Shown: positions 1 to 5,841 of the stretch, piece by piece
How the letters are laid out: every line of letters begins with the position of its first letter
Numbering within the stretch: position 1 is the stretch's first letter
NCBI GenBank assembly: GCA_020430865.1
Contig: JAGQIY010000767.1
Span: forward strand, 1 to 8,730
Direction of reading: 5' to 3'
DNA from: Myxococcales bacterium
Lineage (GTDB): Bacteria > Myxococcota > Polyangia > Polyangiales > Polyangiaceae
DNA length: 8,730 nucleotides
Translations under genes and position numbers: made by a program
Notes under the pieces: generated by a model
What the model was told of the DNA's origin: nothing
Databases searched by the model: none
Seen by the model: only the letters and a program-made list of their open reading frames with translations

Positions 1-538
1 GTTTACCTACAACCTGGTGCAGTACCTGGAGACGCTCGGCGCAAGCTGCGACGTGCGGCTCAACGACCGCATCAGCGTCGACGAGGCAGCAGCCCACGCG
101 GCTCGCGGTATCCTGCTCTCCCCCGGCCCTGGAACGCCGGACGACGCTGGCGTCACCCTGGAGGTGATCGCAAAGCTCGGTGGCCGGAAGCCGCTGTTCG
201 GGGTGTGCCTCGGGCATCAGTCCATCGCCCAGCACTTCGGCGGAAACGTGGTGCGCGCAGGTCGACTGATGCATGGCAAGACCTCCCCCATCGAGCACTC
301 GGGGGTCGGCGTGTTCAAGGACCTGCCGAACCCGTTCGAAGCAACTCGCTACCACTCGCTCCTGGTGGAGCCCACCAGCATGCCCGACGTCCTCGAGGTC
401 ACCGCCCGCACGCAGGAAGGTGAAATCATGGGCCTGCGCCACAGGAGCCTGCCCATCGAGGGCGTGCAGTTTCATCCCGAGTCGATCCTGACCGAGCACG
501 GCATGCGACTGATGGACAACTGGCTGAGGTCGCTGTGA
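1..538 (+). CDS. trpG: Anthranilate synthase glutamine amidotransferase subunit TrpG (5' end missing)
   Basis: This subunit hydrolyses glutamine and passes ammonia to TrpE, which turns chorismate into anthranilate in the cytoplasm. The reading frame is open from base 2 and begins FTYNLVQYLETLG, which is the usual class I amidotransferase start (DNYDSFTYNLVQ) without its first dozen or so residues, so the real start lies upstream of the window; the GTG at 17 is an internal Val codon. The oxyanion-loop SPGPGTP segment is followed by GVCLGHQ, whose nucleophile Cys is codon 206-208. FHPES supplies the catalytic His (473-475) and Glu (479-481). Length and motifs otherwise look complete. The stop codon overlaps the trpD start by 4 bp. 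The protein could also serve as PabA in folate synthesis, as in many bacteria with a shared subunit, but the position before trpD and trpC argues for TrpG. Confidence 0.95.
   Translation, partial: FTYNLVQYLETLGASCDVRLNDRISVDEAAAHAARGILLSPGPGTPDDAGVTLEVIAKLGGRKPLFGVCLGHQSIAQHFGGNVVRAGRLMHGKTSPIEHSGVGVFKDLPNPFEATRYHSLLVEPTSMPDVLEVTARTQEGEIMGLRHRSLPIEGVQFHPESILTEHGMRLMDNWLRSL
526..530 (+). promoter_or_regulatory. Shine-Dalgarno sequence of trpD
   Basis: GAGGT lies 4 nt before the GTG start of trpD, inside the last codons of trpG. It fixes the trpD start and, with the GTGA overlap, points to translational coupling of the two subunits. Confidence 0.6.
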
Positions 539-1584
539 ACGAACCCGTGCCCTTCGCTGCCGCGCTTCAGGAGCTCGAGCAGGGCCAGCCAGCGCCTGGC
601 AGCGTGGAGCGCGTCTTCTCCGCGATCCTCGGCGGCGCCTGGACTCCCGCGCAAATCGCCGGCTACATCGTGGCACTTCGCATCCGCGGGGAATCAGCAC
701 GCAGCATCGCTGAGGCGGCGCGAGCCCTGCGCGGTGCCATGCTGCCCGTGCAGCACGCTCATGACATCGTGCTGGACACCTGCGGCACAGGTGGCGACGG
801 CCAGGCCACGCTGAACATCTCCACCGGCGCGGCGATCATCGCCGCGGCCCACGCCCGGGACCACCACCGCTTCGTGGTCGCCAAGCACGGCAATCGAGCC
901 GTCTCCAGTCGCTCTGGGAGCGCCGACGTGCTCGAAGCCCTGGGCATCGACCTGGGAGGCGGCGACCTCCACGCGACCGAGCTGCTCGACCGCATCGGCA
1001 TCGCCTTCCTGATGGCACCGAACCACCACCCGGCGATGCGCTTCGCGGCGCCGGTACGCCGGGAGCTGGGGGTGCGCACGGTGTTCAACTCGCTGGGCCC
1101 CCTCGCCAACCCGGCCGCAGCCACCCACCAGCTACTCGGCGCATTCTCCGACGACCTACTGCCTATCCTCGCGGAAACTTTGATGGACCTCGGTTCGCGG
1201 CGCGCCTGGGTGGTACGCAGTCAGGACGGGCTGGATGAGCTGAGCCCCTTCGGCCCCACGCGCGTGCTCCAGCTCGATCAGGGCAAGCTCTCCGAGAGCA
1301 GCGTGAGGCCAGAGGACTTCGGGCTGTCCATCAGCCCTCCCGGCGCCATCGCTGGCGGTGATGCGGCCTTCAACGCCGGCGTCCTGCGACGCGTCATCGG
1401 GGGAGAGGCTCACCCTTCGCGCGCTGCGTTCTTGCTGAACGCGGCCGGTGCGCTGGTCGTCGCCGAGGGTCTCGAGCCTCGTGAGGCAACGAAGGCGGCG
1501 ACCGCCGCTGTCGACTCGGGCGCCGCACGGCGGCTGCTCGAGGAGTGGCAAGCCCTCTCCAAGGCAGGCGGGCGTGGCGAGTGA
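535..1584 (+). CDS. trpD: Anthranilate phosphoribosyltransferase TrpD
   Basis: The enzyme joins anthranilate to PRPP to give N-(5-phosphoribosyl)anthranilate, the second committed step of tryptophan synthesis. The 349-residue product has the usual length. A helical N-terminal domain (about 1-75) is followed by the PRPP/anthranilate domain. That domain carries GTGGD (84-88, PRPP loop), KHGNRAVSS (117-125), the NHHPAMR anthranilate-site segment (163-169), RTVFNSLGPLANP (181-193) and DGLDE (231-235), whose acidic pair binds magnesium in the family. All of these motifs look intact. The GTG start overlaps the trpG stop (GTGA) and has a GAGGT ribosome binding site 4 nt upstream. The 3' end overlaps trpC by about 11 bp. 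A stand-alone TrpD, not fused to TrpG, is the common arrangement outside enterobacteria. Confidence 0.97.
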   Translation: MNEPVPFAAALQELEQGQPAPGSVERVFSAILGGAWTPAQIAGYIVALRIRGESARSIAEAARALRGAMLPVQHAHDIVLDTCGTGGDGQATLNISTGAAIIAAAHARDHHRFVVAKHGNRAVSSRSGSADVLEALGIDLGGGDLHATELLDRIGIAFLMAPNHHPAMRFAAPVRRELGVRTVFNSLGPLANPAAATHQLLGAFSDDLLPILAETLMDLGSRRAWVVRSQDGLDELSPFGPTRVLQLDQGKLSESSVRPEDFGLSISPPGAIAGGDAAFNAGVLRRVIGGEAHPSRAAFLLNAAGALVVAEGLEPREATKAATAAVDSGAARRLLEEWQALSKAGGRGE

Positions 1585-2368
1585 AGGCGTGCTCGGTCGC
1601 ATCCTGGAGCAGAAGCGCCAGGAAGTCGCCGCCCTCCAAGCATCTCCCAGGCCGCAGCCTGGCCCCGCACCGCGGCCCCTCCGGCTGCGACGCGGCTCGG
1701 GACCGCTGCGCCTGATCTGCGAGATCAAGCGCCGCTCCCCTTCGGCGGGTGATCTGGACCAGTCGCTGTCCGTGGTGGAGCGAGCTCAGCGCTACGCCGC
1801 GGGCGGCGCCGACATGCTCAGCGTGCTGACCGACGAGCGCTTCTTCGGCGGAGCCTTCTCGCACATCGCCGAAATCCGCGCGGCAAATCTCGAGATCCCG
1901 ATCCTGTGCAAGGAGTTCGTGATCGACGAGATTCAGCTGGACTACGCGCGACACGTGGGCGCCGACGCCGTGTTGCTGATCGTACGCTGCCTCGGCGAGC
2001 GAACCAGTGATCTGCTGGGGGCGGCCAGAGCCCGCGGCCTCGCCGCGCTCGTCGAGATCGTCGACGAGGCGGAGCTCAGGATCGCCCTCGAGGCGGGCGC
2101 TGAGCTGGTGGGCGTGAACTCCCGGGATCTCGACACGCTGCAAATCGACGTGGCGCGCGCGGCGCGTGTGCTCGCTGCGTTGCCTTCATCCGTCGTCGCC
2201 GCGCAGCTCTCCGGGCTGCGAACGGCGGAGGACGTCGCTGAGGTCGCGCGCAGCCGGGCCGACGCGGCGTTGATCGGTGAGACATTGATGCGGCGACCCG
2301 ATCCGAGCGCCTTGCTGGAGTCGATGCGAGCGGCTGCGGCTCGGTCGAGTTCCCAGCTCCTGGACTGA
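1574..2368 (+). CDS. trpC: Indole-3-glycerol phosphate synthase TrpC
   Basis: TrpC closes the indole ring, converting CdRP to indole-3-glycerol phosphate with loss of CO2. I chose the GTG at 1574 (264 aa) because the protein then begins MASEGVLGRILEQKRQEVAA, which matches the usual N-terminus; the frame stays open back to 1448, but that part reads through trpD and has no family character. The beta/alpha barrel shows CEIKRRSPS (catalytic Glu50, Lys52, Ser-Pro-Ser 55-57), CKEF (Lys113), LVEI (Glu161), VGVNSRDL (Asn182) and a phosphate-binding IGETLM near 234-239. The usual AESG motif reads AQLSG (about 210-214), so the conserved Glu is absent; the following Ser213 is kept. There is no PRA isomerase (TrpF) fusion. 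It overlaps trpD by about 11 bp and is probably in the same transcript. Confidence 0.94.
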   Translation: MASEGVLGRILEQKRQEVAALQASPRPQPGPAPRPLRLRRGSGPLRLICEIKRRSPSAGDLDQSLSVVERAQRYAAGGADMLSVLTDERFFGGAFSHIAEIRAANLEIPILCKEFVIDEIQLDYARHVGADAVLLIVRCLGERTSDLLGAARARGLAALVEIVDEAELRIALEAGAELVGVNSRDLDTLQIDVARAARVLAALPSSVVAAQLSGLRTAEDVAEVARSRADAALIGETLMRRPDPSALLESMRAAAARSSSQLLD

Positions 2369-2404
2369 CGGCCCGGTTCGCTCCGCTGGACTCGCGCCCC
2401 GGCG

Positions 2405-2424
2405 GCGGGCACGCACTTGCCCGC
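2405..2424. repeat. Perfect inverted repeat, possible hairpin after trpC
   Basis: GCGGGC (2405-2410) and GCCCGC (2419-2424) are perfect complements separated by 8 nt. RNA from this site could form a small GC-rich hairpin 36 nt after the trpC stop. No T-run follows, so intrinsic termination is not supported; it may pause polymerase or protect the 3' end of the trp message. Confidence 0.45.
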
Positions 2425-2460
2425 TAGTGAGGCGAATCTATGATTCGCCGAGGACACTAG
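2424..2460. repeat. Nested two-part inverted repeat between trpC and xerD
   Basis: The outer arms CTAGTG (2424-2429) and CACTAG (2455-2460) enclose perfect 8-bp inner arms, GGCGAATC (2431-2438) and GATTCGCC (2442-2449), around a 3-nt TAT centre. One base separates the arms on the left and five on the right, giving an asymmetric internal loop if folded. No T-run follows on the plus strand. It ends 37 nt before xerD and could be an RNA hairpin at the end of the trp message or a protein-binding palindrome controlling xerD. Confidence 0.55.
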
Positions 2461-2485
2461 TTCGCGAAGAGCGGCCAGCCCGGGG

Positions 2486-2491
2486 TATGGT
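2486..2491 (+). promoter_or_regulatory. Possible -10 element for a leaderless xerD transcript
   Basis: TATGGT fits the TAnnnT -10 pattern and ends exactly 6 nt before the xerD ATG, so transcription would begin on or next to the start codon. The -35 region is poor (TTCGCG at 2461-2466 with a 19-nt spacer). No Shine-Dalgarno-like sequence is visible before the ATG. Confidence 0.35.
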
Positions 2492-2497
2492 GCCTGG

Positions 2498-3385
2498 ATG
2501 CGCTGGGACGCGCTCACCGACTTGTATCTGGATCACCTGCGCGTGGAGCGCGCGCTGAGCCGCCACACGGTGGCCGCCTACGCTCGCGATCTCGACAAAT
2601 GGTGTCGCTTCACCGCGGACCGAGGCCGCGAGCAGCTGAGCACGACGGATCTGGAGCTGGTCGCGGAATGGCAGCGTGAGCTGCATCGGCGCGGCCTCGG
2701 CCCGCGTAGCAGCGCCCGCCATCTCTCAGCGCTGCGCGGCTTGGTGCGATTCGCGATCCAGGAGGGGGCGCTGCAGCACGACTTCACGGCGCTCGCGACG
2801 CGACCCAAGGTTCCTCGCCCCCTGCCCCACCCGCTGACGGAGAACGAGACGCTGGAGCTGCTCGACACACCCAGCCCAGACACACCCAGCGGGCGCCGGG
2901 ATCGGGCGATGCTCGCGCTGGGCTACGCCGCGGGACTGCGCGTGTCGGAGCTCGTCGCGCTCGAGCTTGGCGACGTCGATCTGCAACGGGGCGTGGTCAG
3001 CGCGCTGGGGAAGGGCAACAAGCGCCGCCTCGTGCCCATTGCCGACCTGGCGCTGGATCGCCTCACGGCGTATCTCGAGGCGCGACCGACGCCGCGCCCA
3101 GCGGACCGCGATTGGGTGTTCGCGTCGCCGCGCGGTGGCCCCCTGACCCGCCAGGCTTTCTGGAAGATCGTACGGCGACACGCTCTGTCCGCGGGGCTCA
3201 GCCAGCGCGTGCACCCCCATCAACTGCGCCACTCCTTCGCCACCCACCTGCTGCGCGGCGGCGCTGACCTGCGGAGCGTGCAGACCCTGCTCGGCCACGC
3301 GGACGTCTCCACCACCGAGGTCTACACCCAGGTTACCGGCGACCACGTTCGCGAAGCCCACCGTCGCAGTCACCCACGCGGCTGA
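2498..3385 (+). CDS. xerD: Site-specific tyrosine recombinase XerD (XerC/XerD family)
   Basis: Xer recombinases resolve chromosome dimers by strand exchange at dif, usually at the septum under FtsK control. The 295-residue product has the normal Xer length and two domains: an N-terminal core-binding SAM-like domain (about 1-95) and a C-terminal catalytic domain. All catalytic residues are present: Arg148 in GLRVSEL, Lys172 in LGKGNKRR, His241 and Arg244 in HPHQLRHSF, His267 in LLGHADVSTT and Tyr276 in EVYTQV. The C-terminal HRRSHPRG resembles the end of both XerC and XerD. XerD is favoured by Arg and Lys lying at the E. coli XerD numbers, but XerC cannot be excluded without a tree. No integrase-type arm-binding domain and no nearby mobile cargo are seen, so a housekeeping role is likely. 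The ATG has no clear ribosome binding site. Confidence 0.85.
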   Translation: MRWDALTDLYLDHLRVERALSRHTVAAYARDLDKWCRFTADRGREQLSTTDLELVAEWQRELHRRGLGPRSSARHLSALRGLVRFAIQEGALQHDFTALATRPKVPRPLPHPLTENETLELLDTPSPDTPSGRRDRAMLALGYAAGLRVSELVALELGDVDLQRGVVSALGKGNKRRLVPIADLALDRLTAYLEARPTPRPADRDWVFASPRGGPLTRQAFWKIVRRHALSAGLSQRVHPHQLRHSFATHLLRGGADLRSVQTLLGHADVSTTEVYTQVTGDHVREAHRRSHPRG

Positions 3386-3453
3386 GCAAAAGCCTGCGCG
3401 GTGTCCGCTGGAGAGTGGTAGGCAGCGCGCCGCTCGGCTAAGGATCCCGGCTC

Positions 3454-4281
3454 GTGTCAGTCATCGCTCGATTCTGTGTGGAGGAACCCACCGCCGCCGA
3501 AACCCCCGTCGTGGTCGAGGTTCCACACGCCGGGTTGAGTGCGACCGCGGAAGAGCTGAACTCGCTGGTGGCGCCAGCCGGCGCGCTCGCACGCGACGCG
3601 GACCTCTACGTCGACGAGCTGTACGCCGATGCCCCCAGCGTCGGCGCGACCCTGATGTACTCCCAGGTCAGCCGTTACGTCTGCGACCTGAACCGCGCTC
3701 CGCAGGACGTGGACGCCCTCGCCGTGGTCGGCGGGCGCGCCCCCGCGGCGCCTCATGGCTTGGTCTGGCGCAGCACGACCGACGGGGCGCCCGCCCTGCA
3801 TCGTCCCCTCAGCGCACCCGAACTGGAGGAGCGGCTCACCGCGATCTACCGCCCGTACCACGACGCGCTGGGTCGTCTGCTCGAACGCAAGCGAGCGCGC
3901 TTTGGTTTCGCGATCCTGCTGTGTGGCCACTCGATGCCCAGTCGCGGCCGCGCGGATGCGCTGGGGCGAGCACCCGAGCGAGCGGATGTCGTACCTGGCA
4001 GCCGTGGCGGCACCAGCGCCCATCAACACGTGATCGATCTGGCGGAGCGCGAGGCGAAACAGCGCGGATACAGCGTCGCTCACGACGACCCGTACCGAGG
4101 TGGCTTCTCCACCGCGCATTACGGGCGCCCGGACGTGGGAGTGCACGCGCTACAGATCGAGCTGGCACGCAGGCTCTACATGGACGAGCGGACGCTCGCC
4201 AGAAAACCCAATGATTTCGCCGCAACGCGCGACTTCTGCCGCGCCGTGGTGGAGCGCCTCGAGGCGCTCCGACTGGCGTGA
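3454..4281 (+). CDS. N-formylglutamate amidohydrolase family protein
   Basis: Members of this family hydrolyse N-formylglutamate to glutamate and formate, the last step of one histidine-degradation route. The 275-residue product shows family segments in order: VEVPHAGL (21-28), DLYVDELY (50-57), SRYVCDLNR (73-81), a CGHSMPSRG segment (157-165), DPYRGGF (212-218), HYGRPDVGVHALQIELARR (222-240) and LYMDE (241-245). The His-Ser-Met motif is normally preceded by an Asp two residues before the His (DxHSM); here that position is Cys. The GTG start has AAGGAT 8 nt upstream, which could be a Shine-Dalgarno sequence or part of a -10 element. No hutH, hutU or hutI is adjacent, so assignment as HutG rests on family alone, and an acidic formyl- or acyl-amino acid other than formylglutamate is possible. 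Confidence 0.8.
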   Translation: MSVIARFCVEEPTAAETPVVVEVPHAGLSATAEELNSLVAPAGALARDADLYVDELYADAPSVGATLMYSQVSRYVCDLNRAPQDVDALAVVGGRAPAAPHGLVWRSTTDGAPALHRPLSAPELEERLTAIYRPYHDALGRLLERKRARFGFAILLCGHSMPSRGRADALGRAPERADVVPGSRGGTSAHQHVIDLAEREAKQRGYSVAHDDPYRGGFSTAHYGRPDVGVHALQIELARRLYMDERTLARKPNDFAATRDFCRAVVERLEALRLA

Positions 4282-4397
4282 GCCAGGCCCGGAGCGCGAA
4301 GTGCTTGTGCACCGGCCAAGAGCGCGCTTAGCTGAAGTCACTCCTCACCCCTTGGAGTCGCCACCGTCTGGTGGTTCGAGTCGTTTGCGCCGCCGCC

Positions 4398-5387
4398 ATG
4401 GCAGTCACCAACCCAGCTCCAAAGCGGGGCCCCACCTCGGGGATCCACAGCGCAGCCAAGGCACGTGAGAAGCCCACCCTGGCCTCCGAGGCGTTGCGCG
4501 AAGATCTCGCGCCCTCAGAGCCGGGTCGGACGCAGTTTCGCTTCTGGTTGGTCGGGATCGCGCTGGCGCTGGTCGCGCTCGGCTTCGCCTTCCGCCATGG
4601 GATCGGCAACCCGGAGCTTCGCTGGGAGGCGTCGACGGTGTCCTTCTCGGTGGCGGGCGCGCTGATCGCGACGGCGGCGTTGCCGTTCGGCTATGCGCTG
4701 CGGGCCACGGTCAGCCTGGTGATCGGCTTGGGCTTGATGGGGCTCGGCCTGCGGGGGAGCGGCCCTCTCAGTGGGATCGCGCTGGATGGAGGCCTGCTCC
4801 GAGATCTGACCCGCCTCATCACCCTGACGTTTCTGCCCGCAGCGCTGCTGTTCCGCGCCCACTACCGCGCCTATCGCCGCGCTCGCTACATGCTGGCGGT
4901 CTCGCTGGTCCTGAGCCTGCCGTTCGTGGGAACCGAGGGCCTGCTGGCGCTCAACGACTCGGCGGAGCTGGTCACGCGGATCGCGGCAGGCGTGAACGTG
5001 CTCGTGGTGCTGTGCAGCCTGTTCGGCTTCACCAGCTCGGCAACGAGCGGCGGCGGCTCCTGGTGGGCGATGTTCGTGCTGTTCCTGGTGCCCGTGGAGA
5101 TCGGCCTCCGCCAGTTCACACCGCTGGCTGACGCCGAAACCGGCTACCTGTTGTACCCGGCGACCGCCCTCGGCGTGCAGTGCGCGTCGATGTTGGCCGC
5201 TCTGGGCCTGTTCCAGGTCGTCGCAGCCCGCTTCGGCGCTCACGCGCGGGACACCAGCCTGCCCTCGCCAAAGGCGACCCCGGTGCCCCTGCCCGCTCGC
5301 GACCCGTCGACTCCGCCCACAGCCAGCCCCCGGCAGCACCCCTCGCCCGGGCCCAGCGCTCCCAAGGCGCTTCGTCAGACCCACTGA
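4398..5387 (+). CDS. Unrecognised multi-pass membrane protein with Pro-rich C-terminal tail
   Basis: I do not recognise a family. From the ATG at 4398 the product has 329 residues. A hydrophilic N-terminal stretch of about 47 residues precedes roughly seven to eight hydrophobic segments near residues 48-66, 79-98, 101-119, 138-154, 163-183, 195-213, 222-239 and 249-279. The segment RAHYRAYRRARYM (about 153-165) is strongly basic and probably faces the cytoplasm. The last 45 or so residues are rich in Pro, Ser, Thr and Ala and look disordered. An in-frame GTG at 4371 would add nine residues (MVRVVCAAA); it sits 13 nt after a GGAG, whereas the ATG has no clear ribosome binding site, so the start is uncertain. 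A weak promoter-like pair, TTGTGC (4305-4310) and TTAGCT (4328-4333), lies upstream. Length and topology are consistent with an envelope protein; function is unknown. Confidence 0.7.
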   Translation: MAVTNPAPKRGPTSGIHSAAKAREKPTLASEALREDLAPSEPGRTQFRFWLVGIALALVALGFAFRHGIGNPELRWEASTVSFSVAGALIATAALPFGYALRATVSLVIGLGLMGLGLRGSGPLSGIALDGGLLRDLTRLITLTFLPAALLFRAHYRAYRRARYMLAVSLVLSLPFVGTEGLLALNDSAELVTRIAAGVNVLVVLCSLFGFTSSATSGGGSWWAMFVLFLVPVEIGLRQFTPLADAETGYLLYPATALGVQCASMLAALGLFQVVAARFGAHARDTSLPSPKATPVPLPARDPSTPPTASPRQHPSPGPSAPKALRQTH

Positions 5388-5447
5388 GCTGAAGGCCGGC
5401 GCCCGTTTCGCCCTGACACCGCGCGCAACGATTTGTGCGGCGCTGGC

Positions 5448-5476
5448 TTGAACAGCCGAGACCCTTGAGCTAGGTT
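5448..5476 (+). promoter_or_regulatory. Sigma70-type promoter of rpmB
   Basis: A -35 hexamer TTGAAC (5448-5453) and a -10 hexamer TAGGTT (5471-5476, TAnnnT type) are separated by an ideal 17-nt spacer. The expected transcription start near 5483 leaves only about 6 nt before the rpmB ATG at 5489. There is no Shine-Dalgarno sequence in between. This is the best promoter candidate in the window. Confidence 0.6.
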
Positions 5477-5488
5477 CCGCGCCCTCCA

Positions 5489-5716
5489 ATGGCTAGAAGT
5501 GATTTTACCGGCAAGCGACGTATGCGGGCTCGCAACGTCTCGCACTCCAACATCAAGACCCCTCGCTGGCAGCACGTGAACGTGCAGCGTCGACGGCTGT
5601 GGGTGGCCGAGCTTGGCCGCTTCGTGACGCTCAAGCTGACCACCAGCGATCTGCGCACGATCGACAAGATCGGCGTGCTGGAGTACGCGAAGCGCCACGG
5701 CGTCAAGATCGCCTGA
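5489..5716 (+). CDS. rpmB: 50S ribosomal protein L28
   Basis: L28 is a small basic protein of the large ribosomal subunit. The 75-residue product has the expected length and family pattern: TGKRRMRARNVSHSNIKTPR (8-27), then HVNVQRRRLWV (29-39), RFVTLKLTTSDLRTIDK (44-60) and a basic C-terminus. It contains no cysteine at all, so it is the zinc-independent (C-minus) type, lacking the N-terminal CxxC of zinc-binding L28 proteins. The gene stands alone between its own promoter and terminator and is not next to rpmG (L33), its frequent partner. The start is ATG with no visible ribosome binding site, in keeping with a very short leader. Confidence 0.92.
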   Translation: MARSDFTGKRRMRARNVSHSNIKTPRWQHVNVQRRRLWVAELGRFVTLKLTTSDLRTIDKIGVLEYAKRHGVKIA

Positions 5717-5739
5717 CGCGAGACAGCCCTGCTCGCGCC

Positions 5740-5779
5740 GAGCGGCCACTCCACGCCGAGTGAGCCGCTCTTCGTGTTT
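5740..5779 (+). terminator. Intrinsic terminator of rpmB
   Basis: GAGCGGC (5740-5746) pairs with GCCGCTC (5764-5770). The stem is extended by CACT (5747-5750) with AGTG (5759-5762) and one bulged A, around an 8-nt loop. The T-rich run TTCGTGTTT (5771-5779) follows at once. The position, 24 nt after the rpmB stop, fits a Rho-independent terminator acting on the plus strand only. Confidence 0.7.
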
Positions 5780-5799
5780 CCCCAGGGAAGCGTTGATGG

Positions 5800-5831
5800 C
5801 CCCCTCGCCTCTCGGGTTTGGGGGTGAGGCG
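5800..5831 (-). terminator. Possible hairpin terminator of the minus-strand cluster
   Basis: CGCCTC (5806-5811) and GAGGCG (5826-5831) are complementary with a 14-nt loop, just beyond the stop codon of the minus-strand GGT-like gene. CCCCC (5800-5804) and GGGGG (5820-5824) form a competing pair. No T-run follows on the minus strand, so the terminator reading is weak. Confidence 0.3.
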
Positions 5832-5841
5832 CGCTGTGGCC

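Noticed and set aside
694..1128. Long open frames on the minus strand inside trpD, and similar ones across trpC, xerD and the amidohydrolase gene
   Set aside because: They are opposite well-supported genes, have low-complexity Arg/Ala/Gly-rich products and reflect high GC content.
1448..1573. An N-terminal extension of trpC back to an ATG at 1448
   Set aside because: The extra residues are Arg/Pro/Ser-rich, lie out of frame within the trpD coding sequence and have no counterpart in TrpC; the GTG at 1574 gives a normal N-terminus and length.
2424..2460. A dif site next to xerD
   Set aside because: dif has two 11-bp arms around a 6-8 bp centre with an AT-rich XerD arm resembling TTATGTTAAAT; the palindrome here has a 3-bp centre and unrelated, GC-rich arms.
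4293..4374. AGCGCG/CGCGCT and CCACC/GGTGG repeats between the amidohydrolase and membrane protein genes
   Set aside because: Short arms, a long loop in the first case and no T-run; expected by chance in DNA this GC-rich.
5422..5439. CGCGCA/TGTGCG hairpin as a terminator after the membrane protein gene
   Set aside because: The stem is short, relies on a G-U pair and is not followed by a T-run.
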